64,000 bases of DNA from Pseudomonas monsensis (GTDB taxonomy: Bacteria > Pseudomonadota > Gammaproteobacteria > Pseudomonadales > Pseudomonadaceae). Positions 25,641 to 33,870 of this stretch are shown in pieces. The notes beneath the pieces were generated by a model. That model was not told the origin of the DNA. It saw only the letters and a program-made list of their open reading frames with translations, and did no database searches. A program made the position numbers and the translations under genes. The stretch covers positions 2,173,501 to 2,237,500 of the forward strand of contig NZ_CP077087.1 of assembly GCF_014268495.2 (NCBI RefSeq), read 5' to 3'. How positions within the stretch are numbered: position 1 is the first letter of the stretch; each line of letters starts with the position of its first letter.

Positions 25641-25879
25641 TCTGGGGCTCCTTGGGGTGGGGCTTTTGCGACATTGTCCTCTGGCTGAGCGGTTCTGTGA
25701 ATCGCTACCATCGTAGGCACCGTCGTTACTGGCCTGCAGCGTTGTCAAGTTACACGTTCTGTTCAATAGCTGATGTAAAAATCAGAAAACTCCTACCATC
25801 GCCCACCTGTGTTTCCTGCGTCGTCGTGGCGCGTTTTGGCTGCTAGAATCGCCAGTCGTTTTTTCTGGAGTTCTGCCCC

Positions 25880-26788
25880 GTGATCACTTCCCGACTTCGT
25901 ACCCTGCGCGACCACATCCGTTGGGCCGTCAGCCGCTTCCATGGGGAGGATCTGTTTTTTGGCCATGGCACCGACAATGCCTGGGATGAAGCCCGGCAGC
26001 TTGTGCTGGGAGCTTTGCACCTGCCATGGGAAATCGCCGACAGCTACCTCGACTGCGCCCTGGAAGACGACGAACTGGTCAACCTGCAACGCCTGCTCAA
26101 GCGCCGTATCGAGGAGCGCATCCCGACGGCTTACCTGCTCGGTGAGGCGTGGTTCTGTGGCATGTCGTTCATCGTTGACGAGCGCGTGTTGATCCCGCGT
26201 TCGCCGATTGGCGAGCTGATCGAAAACCGTTTTGCGCCGTGGATCGGCAACGAACCTGCGCGGATTCTCGACCTGTGCACCGGCTCCGGCTGCATCGGCA
26301 TTGCTTGCGCCTACGAGTTCCAGAACGCGGAAGTGGTACTGGCGGATCTGTCGTTCGAAGCGCTCGAAGTGGCCAATCAGAACATCGAGCGTCACGGCGT
26401 CGACGAGCGCGTGTACACCGTGCAGGGCGATGGTTTTGACGGTCTGCCGGGGCAGCGCTTCGACTTGATCGTGTCTAACCCGCCGTACGTTGACGCGGAA
26501 GATTTCGCTGACATGCCGGACGAATATCAGCACGAACCGGAGCTGGGCCTGGCCTGCGGTGACGACGGTCTGAACCTGGTGCGACGGATGCTCGCGCAGG
26601 CGGCGGATCACTTGACCGAGAAGGGCTTGCTGATCGTTGAGGTGGGCAACAGCCAGGTGCACGTTGAAGCGCTGTATCCGGAAGTCGACTTCGCCTGGCT
26701 CGAATTCGAGCGTGGCGGGCATGGCGTGTTCATGCTGACGGCGGAGCAGTGCCGCGACCATCAAGCGCTGTTCGCCTCCCGCGTTTAA
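25880..26788 (+). CDS. prmB: Ribosomal protein uL3 glutamine methyltransferase PrmB
   Basis: SAM-dependent N5-glutamine methyltransferase acting on ribosomal protein L3. It has 302 residues, an SAM-binding loop DLCTGSGCIGI at 131-141 and the catalytic NPPY at 200-203. The N-terminal helical domain is typical of PrmB. GTG start. In Pseudomonas prmB commonly neighbours aroC; here two minus-strand genes lie between. Confidence 0.95.
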   Translation: MITSRLRTLRDHIRWAVSRFHGEDLFFGHGTDNAWDEARQLVLGALHLPWEIADSYLDCALEDDELVNLQRLLKRRIEERIPTAYLLGEAWFCGMSFIVDERVLIPRSPIGELIENRFAPWIGNEPARILDLCTGSGCIGIACAYEFQNAEVVLADLSFEALEVANQNIERHGVDERVYTVQGDGFDGLPGQRFDLIVSNPPYVDAEDFADMPDEYQHEPELGLACGDDGLNLVRRMLAQAADHLTEKGLLIVEVGNSQVHVEALYPEVDFAWLEFERGGHGVFMLTAEQCRDHQALFASRV

Positions 26789-26798
26789 GCCTTAAAAG

Positions 26799-26893
26799 CA
26801 TCGCGGGCAAGCCCGCTCCCACAGGTTTTTGTGTGTACCGCCATATTCGGGTACGACGCAAAACCTGTGGGAGCGTGGCTTGCCCGCGATGGG
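26799..26893. repeat. Inverted REP pair
   Basis: CATCGCGGGCAAGCCCGCTC on the left and its inverted copy ending at 26893. ACAGGTTTT and AAAACCTGT extend the palindrome inward. It lies between convergent genes. Confidence 0.85.
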
Positions 26894-26913
26894 AACGCCT
26901 CGGTCTCGATCTG

Positions 26914-27705
26914 TTACCGATGTGTAGCAATCCAGATCAACAATCCCGCCTGAAACACCGCAAACGCCACCAGGCAAGTAATGGTGAAGCGCAGACCAGC
27001 GTCTTCACGCTTGAACTTGCTGACTTTCTCTTCCTGCTTCTTCAGCTTCACTTCCTGCTCGGCGAGGTTCTGCTCGGCCTGTTGCAACATCGCCGCCGCT
27101 TCAAGAATCTCGACGATCTGCAGCTTTTCGCTGTTCCAGTCACCGAGCAAATCGCCAACCTGCGCGTCCTTGATGCTGCCTTTCAAATGCTGGGCGTCGG
27201 CGTACGCCACATCGAAACCGTGCACGCGCAGGAAGTGATCGCGACGCAGGCGGGTGTCTTCGTTCAGCGCGTCCTTGTTGTTCAGGTCCATGCCGTCAAC
27301 GGTGTAGGTGGGCCAGCGTTTTTTCGCCCAATTGATGCCTTGCGCGGCCATGAAACGGCCGATGCCGCGGTTCAACGGCTCGATCTGCAAGCCGCTGTCC
27401 GGGCCGAAGCTCACGCGCTTGGTGGTGTGATTGACCCACACGTCGAGGTGGTTTTGTTCTTTGCGCACACGCTGGCTTGGCAGTTTGATTGCCATGCGCA
27501 TCAGGCTGTGTTCTTTGCTGTTGCGCTCGGCGTAACCGAATTCGACAAAGCGCAACGGCCGGCCGCCGGTGTGCCGGTCAGTCTGCAGCGGGGCCAGGCG
27601 GAGCATCTTGTGGTGCTCGACGCTGACGTCCGCCCATGGCAGCTCAACCGCTGGCGGTGTGTCTTTTTCAGCGGTGGTGTCGGGTGAAGTCGGGGTATCA
27701 GTCAT
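26914..27705 (-). CDS. Conserved hypothetical protein with coiled coil and C-terminal membrane anchor
   Basis: Of 263 residues, 1-20 are Thr/Pro-rich. Residues 25-170 form a soluble domain without recognised motif (RFVEFGYAERNSKEHSLMRM). Residues about 185-235 are a coiled coil (MLQQAEQNLAEQEVKLKKQE). A single C-terminal helix FTITCLVAFAVFQAGLLIWI anchors it. Function unknown. Lies upstream of an alpha/beta hydrolase gene on the opposite strand to prmB and aroC. Confidence 0.75.
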   Translation of the reverse strand: MTDTPTSPDTTAEKDTPPAVELPWADVSVEHHKMLRLAPLQTDRHTGGRPLRFVEFGYAERNSKEHSLMRMAIKLPSQRVRKEQNHLDVWVNHTTKRVSFGPDSGLQIEPLNRGIGRFMAAQGINWAKKRWPTYTVDGMDLNNKDALNEDTRLRRDHFLRVHGFDVAYADAQHLKGSIKDAQVGDLLGDWNSEKLQIVEILEAAAMLQQAEQNLAEQEVKLKKQEEKVSKFKREDAGLRFTITCLVAFAVFQAGLLIWIATHR

Positions 27706-27804
27706 AACGGCGAGATCCTGTCCAAGCGCTGCTTGTCGCCAGCCAGTACGCTGGCGACAAAGGCTTATCGGCCGTTTTTTGCAGGACTAGAGGGCAAAAA
27801 TCCC

Positions 27805-28758
27805 TTAACGGGTGCGAAGTCCGTCAATAAATTCGATCAGTTTGCCGCCCAGCTCCGCTGCCAGTGGCAAATTCGGATCCTTGTAGGACGCCAATTGCCG
27901 CTTCACATCCGCCGGGACGATGCGCATCACGTGGTTCATGCCGTCGATCACCGCCAGCTCGGCGTCGGGTTTGGCGACTTTCAACGCCTGGGCATCGCCC
28001 ACGCCGACCTGCATGTCGTTGCTGCCCTGAACGATCAGTGCCGGCATCTTCAGCTGCGCAAAAGCCTTGGCCGGGTCCTGCCGGAACAGCGAAATCAGGT
28101 ACGGCTGCACGCTTGGCCGAAAAATCGGCTGCAGCGGCGCCGGCACGTTGGTATCCGTGTGGCCGCCCTTGAGGCTGTCGAGCAGTTCATTGCTGCGCAG
28201 CATCAGCGGAGGCGGCAGGCTGCGGGCCAACTGCTCGCGGATCACCTGATCGACCGGCCGGGCGCTGCCGGACAGGGAAATCAGCGCAGCTGCGTCGGCG
28301 CGCGGGGCGGCGAGGGTGGCGATGAGGGCGCCTTCACTGTGACCGAGCAGAATCAGCGGACCAAAACGCGGATCGCTTTTCAGCTTCTGGCTCCAGGCCA
28401 CGGCATCGTTGACGTAGGCCTCAACCGACAGATTGCGCTCATCCGGCGTGGCCGCCAGGCTGGCGGCCACGCCACGCTTGTCGTAACGCACGCTGGCAAT
28501 GTTGTGTTTGGCCAGCACCCACGCCAGTCGCTTGAGACTGTCGTTGCGTCCGCCATCGGGGTTGTTTCCGTCACGATCCGTAGGACCCGAGCCAGAAATA
28601 ATCAGGACAACCGGCACTGGCGTGTCGGACTTTGGCAGCAGCAGCGAACCGAAAAGCTCGCCTGTGCCTGTATCCAAAGTTACCGGGCGCTGTAGGACCG
28701 TCGCGTGGGCAAAGCCCGTAATCAGGGTAAGACTCAAGATCAAAACTCGCAGCATCAT
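27805..28758 (-). CDS. Exported alpha/beta hydrolase
   Basis: A 317-residue protein with a signal peptide (MMLRVLILSLTLITGFAHA) and a serine hydrolase fold. It has LIISGSGPTDRDGNNPDGG near the oxyanion region, the nucleophile elbow GHSEGA, an Asp in VQGSNDMQVG and a His in GMNHVMR. Periplasmic esterase or peptidase-like; the substrate is unknown. The upstream in-frame extension to 28803 would bury the signal peptide and is rejected. Confidence 0.85.
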   Translation of the reverse strand: MMLRVLILSLTLITGFAHATVLQRPVTLDTGTGELFGSLLLPKSDTPVPVVLIISGSGPTDRDGNNPDGGRNDSLKRLAWVLAKHNIASVRYDKRGVAASLAATPDERNLSVEAYVNDAVAWSQKLKSDPRFGPLILLGHSEGALIATLAAPRADAAALISLSGSARPVDQVIREQLARSLPPPLMLRSNELLDSLKGGHTDTNVPAPLQPIFRPSVQPYLISLFRQDPAKAFAQLKMPALIVQGSNDMQVGVGDAQALKVAKPDAELAVIDGMNHVMRIVPADVKRQLASYKDPNLPLAAELGGKLIEFIDGLRTR

Positions 28759-28888
28759 CACGCCATCATTCGCCAAGGTGCCGGTTGGACTCGCCAGCAC
28801 CACTAAGGTTCGAGGATGAACTACTCGGTTAGCCTGCGTATACTGGCGCGCATCACGAATTTGGGTTTGATTTCACGGAGCGTCCTGC

Positions 28889-29980
28889 ATGTCCGGCAAT
28901 ACCTACGGCAAGTTGTTCACTGTCACCACCGCGGGCGAAAGCCATGGTCCGGCGTTGGTCGCCATTGTCGACGGCTGCCCGCCGGGCCTGGAGATTTCGC
29001 TGGAAGACCTGCAGCGCGACCTCGATCGTCGCAAGCCTGGCACCAGCCGCCACACCACCCAGCGTCAGGAAGCCGACGAAGTCGAAATCCTTTCCGGCGT
29101 GTTCGAAGGGCGCACCACCGGTTGCTCGATCGGCCTGCTGATCCGTAACACCGACCAGAAGTCCAAGGACTACTCGGCGATCAAGGATCTGTTCCGCCCG
29201 GCTCACGCTGACTACACCTACCACCACAAGTACGGCGAGCGCGACTACCGTGGCGGGGGCCGCAGCTCGGCGCGCGAAACTGCGATGCGCGTGGCAGCGG
29301 GTGCGATCGCGAAGAAGTTTCTGGCCACCCAGGGCATCGTCATTCGCGGCTACATGAGCCAGCTCGGCCCGATCGAAATCCCGTTCAAGACCTGGGATTC
29401 GGTGGAAGAGAATGCGTTCTTCAGCCCGGATCCGGACAAGGTGCCAGAGCTGGAAGCCTACATGGACCAGTTGCGCCGCGATCAGGACTCGGTGGGGGCG
29501 AAGATCACCGTGGTCGCCGAAGGCGTGATGCCGGGCCTCGGCGAGCCGATTTTCGACCGCCTCGACGCCGAACTGGCTCACGCGCTGATGAGCATCAACG
29601 CGGTCAAGGGCGTGGAAATCGGCGCCGGTTTCGCCTGTGTCGCCCAGCGCGGCACCGAGCACCGCGATGAGCTGACCCCGGAAGGTTTCCTCAGCAATAA
29701 CGCTGGCGGCATCCTCGGCGGCATCTCCTCGGGTCAGCCGATCGTCGCGCATCTGGCGTTGAAGCCGACCTCGAGCATCACCACGCCGGGCCGTTCGATC
29801 GACATCCACGGCAACCCGGTGGACGTGATCACCAAGGGCCGTCACGACCCGTGCGTCGGTATCCGCGCCACGCCGATTGCCGAAGCCATGATGGCCATCG
29901 TGCTGATGGACCACTTGCTGCGCCACCGTGGGCAGAACGCCGATGTGCGCGTGAGCACCCCGGTGCTGGGTCAGCTTTGA
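28889..29980 (+). CDS. aroC: Chorismate synthase
   Basis: Converts EPSP to chorismate with reduced FMN, the last shared step of aromatic synthesis. It is a full-length 363-residue protein. Signatures: GESHGPALVAIVDGCPPGL, RDYRGGGRSSARETAMRVA and the GGIlGGIS-type stretch at 270-278, ending GIRATPIAEAMMAIVLMDH. Followed 34 bases later by an MFS gene on the same strand. Confidence 0.98.
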   Translation: MSGNTYGKLFTVTTAGESHGPALVAIVDGCPPGLEISLEDLQRDLDRRKPGTSRHTTQRQEADEVEILSGVFEGRTTGCSIGLLIRNTDQKSKDYSAIKDLFRPAHADYTYHHKYGERDYRGGGRSSARETAMRVAAGAIAKKFLATQGIVIRGYMSQLGPIEIPFKTWDSVEENAFFSPDPDKVPELEAYMDQLRRDQDSVGAKITVVAEGVMPGLGEPIFDRLDAELAHALMSINAVKGVEIGAGFACVAQRGTEHRDELTPEGFLSNNAGGILGGISSGQPIVAHLALKPTSSITTPGRSIDIHGNPVDVITKGRHDPCVGIRATPIAEAMMAIVLMDHLLRHRGQNADVRVSTPVLGQL

Positions 29981-30014
29981 TGGGTGATCTCAAAGCCGCT
30001 GCGGCATAACCGGC

Positions 30015-31160
30015 GTGGCGGCGCTCCCGTACTGGCGGCTGTCCAGTTTCTATCTGTTCTATTTCGCCTTGCTCGGTTCGACAGCGCCGTTCCTGGCGCT
30101 GTACTTCGATCATCTCGGTTTCAGCGCTGCACGTATCGGCGAACTGGTCGCCATCCCGATGCTGATGCGCTGTGTGGCGCCGAACATCTGGGGCTGGCTC
30201 GGCGATTACACCGGCAAACGCCTGGCTATTGTGCGCTTCGGCGCGGTGTGCACGCTGTTGACGTTTTCGCTGATTTTCGTCAGCAAGACCTACGCCTGGC
30301 TGGCGATGGTCATGGCGCTGCATGCGTTCTTCTGGCACGCGGTGTTGCCACAATTCGAAGTCATCACCCTCGCGCACTTGCAGGGGCAGACGTCTCGCTA
30401 CAGCCAGATTCGTCTGTGGGGTTCAATCGGTTTCATCATCACCGTGGTCGCGCTGGGGCGCTTGTTCGAGTGGCTGAGCCTCGACATCTACCCGGCGGCG
30501 CTGGTGCTGATCATGGCCGGCATCGTCCTCAGCAGCCTGTGGGTGCCTAACGCGCAACCGCCGCAAGGCAATCGCCCGAGCGGGGAGGGCTTCCTCAAGC
30601 AACTGCGCAATCCTGGCGTGCTGGCGTTCTACGGCTGCGTCGCGCTGATGCAGTTGAGCCATGGGCCTTATTACACCTTTCTGACCCTGCACCTTGAACG
30701 GCTCGGTTACAGCCGTGGCGTGATCGGCATGCTCTGGGCCGTGGGCGTGGTCGCCGAAGTGCCGATGTTCATGTTCATGAGCCGGATTCTCGCGCGGTTT
30801 TCCCTGCGCCGGGTGCTGATGGCGAGTTTTCTGCTGGCGGCGCTGCGCTGGTTGCTGCTGGGTTCGTTCGCCGAATTTCTCTGGGTGCTGTTGTTCGCGC
30901 AGGTGTTGCACGCGGCGACCTTCGGCAGCTTTCATGCGGCTGCCATCGCGTTCGTGCAACGTAGCTTCGGTGCGCGCCAGCAAGGGCAGGGCCAGGCGCT
31001 GTATGCAGCGCTGGCCGGCACCGGCGGTGCAATGGGGGCGTTGTATTCCGGCTACAGCTGGAACGTCCTCGGCGCGACATTAACCTTTAGTATCGCCAGC
31101 CTCGCGGCGCTCGCTGCTGCCGTTATCATTGCCATACGAATGCAAGAGGACAGGTCATGA
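30015..31160 (+). CDS. MFS transporter (PPP/nucleoside-permease-like family)
   Basis: A twelve-helix membrane protein of 381 residues starting at GTG (VAALPYWRLSSFYLFYFALL). The GWLGDYTGKRLAIVRFGA loop is the MFS motif A position. Resembles the phenylpropionate/nucleoside permease group. Its stop overlaps the mtnB start in ATGA, so it is coupled to the methionine-salvage genes, which hints at transport of a sulfur compound or nucleoside. The substrate is not known. Confidence 0.85.
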   Translation: MAALPYWRLSSFYLFYFALLGSTAPFLALYFDHLGFSAARIGELVAIPMLMRCVAPNIWGWLGDYTGKRLAIVRFGAVCTLLTFSLIFVSKTYAWLAMVMALHAFFWHAVLPQFEVITLAHLQGQTSRYSQIRLWGSIGFIITVVALGRLFEWLSLDIYPAALVLIMAGIVLSSLWVPNAQPPQGNRPSGEGFLKQLRNPGVLAFYGCVALMQLSHGPYYTFLTLHLERLGYSRGVIGMLWAVGVVAEVPMFMFMSRILARFSLRRVLMASFLLAALRWLLLGSFAEFLWVLLFAQVLHAATFGSFHAAAIAFVQRSFGARQQGQGQALYAALAGTGGAMGALYSGYSWNVLGATLTFSIASLAALAAAVIIAIRMQEDRS

Positions 31161-31783
31161 GCCTTACGCGTGAACAGCTCGCCCGGCAAATCGTCGATGC
31201 CGGGCGTTTTCTTTATGGTCGCGGCTGGTCGCCAGCCACCAGCAGCAATTATTCGACGCGCCTGTCGCCGAGCGAAGCCTTGCTGACCGTATCCGGCAAG
31301 CACAAGGGCCAGTTGGGGCTGGACGACGTGCTGGCCACCGATCTGTCCGGCAACAGTCTGGAACCGGGCAAACAGCCGTCCGCTGAAACCTTGCTGCACA
31401 CCCAGCTCTACAGCTGGCGCGCGGAGATCGGCGCCGTATTGCACACCCACTCGGTGAACGCCACCGTGCTGTCGCGCCTGACGCCGCAAGACTTCATCGA
31501 GTTCGAAGACTACGAACTGCAAAAAGCCTTCAGCGGCATTTCGACCCACGAATCCCGGCTGCGCGTGCCGATTTTCGACAACGATCAGGACATTGCGCGC
31601 CTCGCCGCCAAGGTGCAGCCTTGGCTCGACGCCCATCCCGATTGCGTCGGTTACCTGATTCGCGGCCACGGCCTCTACACCTGGGGCGCGCAGATGAGCG
31701 ACGCGCTGCGGCAGATCGAGGCCTTTGAATTCCTGTTTGAATGCGAGTTGAAAACCCGCAGCGTCATGAACCGCCAAGGCTGA
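31157..31783 (+). CDS. mtnB: Methylthioribulose-1-phosphate dehydratase
   Basis: Dehydrates methylthioribulose-1-phosphate in the methionine salvage pathway. It is a class II aldolase-fold protein of 208 residues with zinc ligands in VLHTHSVNATV and LIRGHGLYTWG. ATG overlaps the MFS stop by four bases. mtnD follows after 91 bases and mtnC directly, giving an mtnB-mtnD-mtnC operon. Confidence 0.95.
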   Translation: MSLTREQLARQIVDAGRFLYGRGWSPATSSNYSTRLSPSEALLTVSGKHKGQLGLDDVLATDLSGNSLEPGKQPSAETLLHTQLYSWRAEIGAVLHTHSVNATVLSRLTPQDFIEFEDYELQKAFSGISTHESRLRVPIFDNDQDIARLAAKVQPWLDAHPDCVGYLIRGHGLYTWGAQMSDALRQIEAFEFLFECELKTRSVMNRQG

Positions 31784-31874
31784 CTTCACCAGAAGCAGCC
31801 CTTCGCCTGATGAAATGCACTGCCCGACCGGTCTGCAAGAACCGGACGGCAAGGCCGATACCGAGGAATTGCCC

Positions 31875-32420
31875 ATGAGCAGCCTGTCCGTCTATCACGT
31901 TTCCAGCCCTGACCTTCCGAACAAGGTGCTGACCCATTTCGAAGACATCGCCTCGACGCTCGCCGAGCAGGGCGTGCGTTTCGACCGCTGGCAAGCGGCG
32001 GCGAAAATCCAGCCGGGGGCGACCGAGGAAGAAGTGATCAGCGCCTATCGGGAACAGATCGACAAACTGATGACCGAGCGCGGTTACATCACCGTCGACG
32101 TGATCAGCCTCAACAGCGATCACCCGCAAAAAGCCGAACTGCGCGCCAGGTTCCTTGAAGAACATCGCCACGGCGAAGACGAAGTGCGTTTTTTCGTCGC
32201 TGGCCGTGGACTGTTTACGTTGCACATCGACGATTACGTCTACGCCGTCCTGTGCGAAAAGAACGATCTGATCTCGGTGCCGGCGGGTACCCGACATTGG
32301 TTCGACATGGGCGAGCACCCGCATTTCGTGGCGATTCGCCTGTTCAACAACCCGGAAGGCTGGGTAGCGAATTTCACTGGTGAAGACATCGCCGGGCGCT
32401 TCCCGCGCCTGGAGGATTGA
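31875..32420 (+). CDS. mtnD: Acireductone dioxygenase
   Basis: A cupin-fold Fe/Ni dioxygenase of 181 residues that cleaves acireductone to the methionine keto-acid precursor. Metal ligands appear in the EEHRHGEDEVRFFV motif (two His and a Glu) and a later His in VPAGTRHWFDMG. The start MSSLSVYHVS has GAGGAA upstream. Lies between mtnB and mtnC. Confidence 0.96.
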   Translation: MSSLSVYHVSSPDLPNKVLTHFEDIASTLAEQGVRFDRWQAAAKIQPGATEEEVISAYREQIDKLMTERGYITVDVISLNSDHPQKAELRARFLEEHRHGEDEVRFFVAGRGLFTLHIDDYVYAVLCEKNDLISVPAGTRHWFDMGEHPHFVAIRLFNNPEGWVANFTGEDIAGRFPRLED

Positions 32421-32424
32421 ACCG

Positions 32425-33108
32425 ATGTCGATCAAAGCCATCCTTACCGACATCGAAGGCACCACCAGTGCGGTGAGTTTTGTGTTCGACGTGCTGTTTC
32501 CGTACGCGGCCCGGCACCTGCCGGACTTTGTGCGGCAGAACGCCGGGCGCGCCGATGTCGCCGAGCAGATCACCGCCGTGCGCCGTGACAGCAACGAGCC
32601 AGAGGCCGATGTTGAACGGGTGATTGAAATTCTCTTGAGCTGGATCGCCGAAGACCGCAAGGCCACGCCACTCAAAGCGTTGCAGGGCATGGTCTGGGCG
32701 CAGGGTTATCAGGCCGGGCAGTTGAAGGGCCACGTTTACCCGGATGCCGTTGAAGCACTTCAACGATGGCACGCGGCGGGCTATCAACTGTTCGTGTATT
32801 CGTCCGGCTCGGTCCAGGCGCAGAAACTGATTTTCGGCTGCTCGGAGGCGGGCGACCTCACGCCGCTGTTCAGTGGCTACTTCGACACCACCTCGGGGCC
32901 CAAGCGCGAGGCGCAGTCCTACACGAATATTCAACAGGCGATTGGCGTTGAACCGGGGGAGATTCTGTTCCTGTCTGACATCGTCCAGGAGCTCGACGCT
33001 GCTCAAGCGGCCGGTTTGCAGACCTGCGGCCTGGCCCGCGAGGGAGGGGAGCTGGAAGGACACGTCTCAGTCGACAGCTTCACCGGCATCGAACCGGAAG
33101 CCTTCTGA
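32425..33108 (+). CDS. mtnC: Enolase-phosphatase E1
   Basis: A HAD-superfamily bifunctional enolase/phosphatase of 227 residues that makes acireductone. The nucleophile is in ILTDIEGTTSAVSFV, VYSSGSVQAQK gives motif II, and the LFLSDIVQELDAA motif closes the site. It starts four bases after the mtnD stop. A strong terminator follows. Confidence 0.96.
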   Translation: MSIKAILTDIEGTTSAVSFVFDVLFPYAARHLPDFVRQNAGRADVAEQITAVRRDSNEPEADVERVIEILLSWIAEDRKATPLKALQGMVWAQGYQAGQLKGHVYPDAVEALQRWHAAGYQLFVYSSGSVQAQKLIFGCSEAGDLTPLFSGYFDTTSGPKREAQSYTNIQQAIGVEPGEILFLSDIVQELDAAQAAGLQTCGLAREGGELEGHVSVDSFTGIEPEAF

Positions 33109-33144
33109 GCACGCAGCGCTCCCACAGGTTTTTTGCATCGAGCA

Positions 33145-33188
33145 CAAAAACAGGCCGGGCAGTGAAAGCTGCCCGGCCTGTTTTGTTT
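33145..33188. terminator. Bidirectional terminator behind mtnC
   Basis: CAGGCCGGGCAG / CTGCCCGGCCTG stem flanked by AAAAA and TTTTGTTT. Shared with the convergent DUF3509-type gene. Confidence 0.9.
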
Positions 33189-33203
33189 AATGCGTTTGAA
33201 TGT

Positions 33204-33482
33204 TTACAGCGAGTGATACGTCGGCAGGGCGAAACGCTGCTGGCTCTGCAGCATGGCAATTTGCGGCAGTTCGCTGGCCTGTTCCGCCAGATCGCGGCGA
33301 ATGGCACTGATGGCCCAAGACAGTTGGTCGGCGTTATGCATTTGCTGATAGGTGAGTGCGCGTTTGAACACTTTGCCGTCGTTGCTGCGCAGGGTCAGCA
33401 GAATCCCGCCATCGGGACGTGGCGCGGTGGCGACTTCGAAGTTGGAGAACAGCGAGGAAAATTTTTCTTGGATCAGGCTCAT
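33204..33482 (-). CDS. DUF3509-type small protein
   Basis: A 92-residue soluble protein, MSLIQEKFSSLFSNFEVATA onward, with the SNDGKVFKRALTYQQMHN stretch typical of a small Pseudomonas-wide family of unknown function. GGAG lies nine bases before the ATG. An upstream extension of 130 codons through AT-rich DNA is spurious. Confidence 0.8.
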   Translation of the reverse strand: MSLIQEKFSSLFSNFEVATAPRPDGGILLTLRSNDGKVFKRALTYQQMHNADQLSWAISAIRRDLAEQASELPQIAMLQSQQRFALPTYHSL

Positions 33483-33870
33483 GTCTTTCAGCTCCGTATG
33501 CACTTGAATGGCAAGCATGCAGACGAGGTTGCAGTGATTGTGCCAGTATTTATAAAAATAAAATCCTTTATAAATCAGTAGTTTATAAATAATAAAATTT
33601 CCTGGCGTCGTGCAATCTGCATGAATGGCCATCGTGCATCCTGCATTTTGCGGGATCTTGCACGATCCAATGGAACCAATCGGGTGTACCAGGATCACGG
33701 CCGTCTCTTTCGCGGTTGCGGATACAAAACATTGCAAAAACCGCGTGTACAGCCCGAGAAGCGCTGACGTATTTTCAGCCTCGACCCTCGTTCGAATGCG
33801 GCGGTCAGAGCAAGCGATTGCCCGACAATAAAAATACCGGCCAGCGCCAAAGGCCGAACGGGGAGCTTCC
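33483..33870. promoter_or_regulatory. AT-rich divergent promoter region with nested palindromes
   Basis: No gene seen. 33550-33600 is unusually AT-rich with three TTTATAAA palindromes. 33631-33666 forms a hairpin with outer arms ATCGTGCA and TGCACGAT and inner ATCCTGCA / TGCGGGAT. It separates the DUF3509 gene from the divergent acyl-CoA synthetase gene. Confidence 0.5.
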
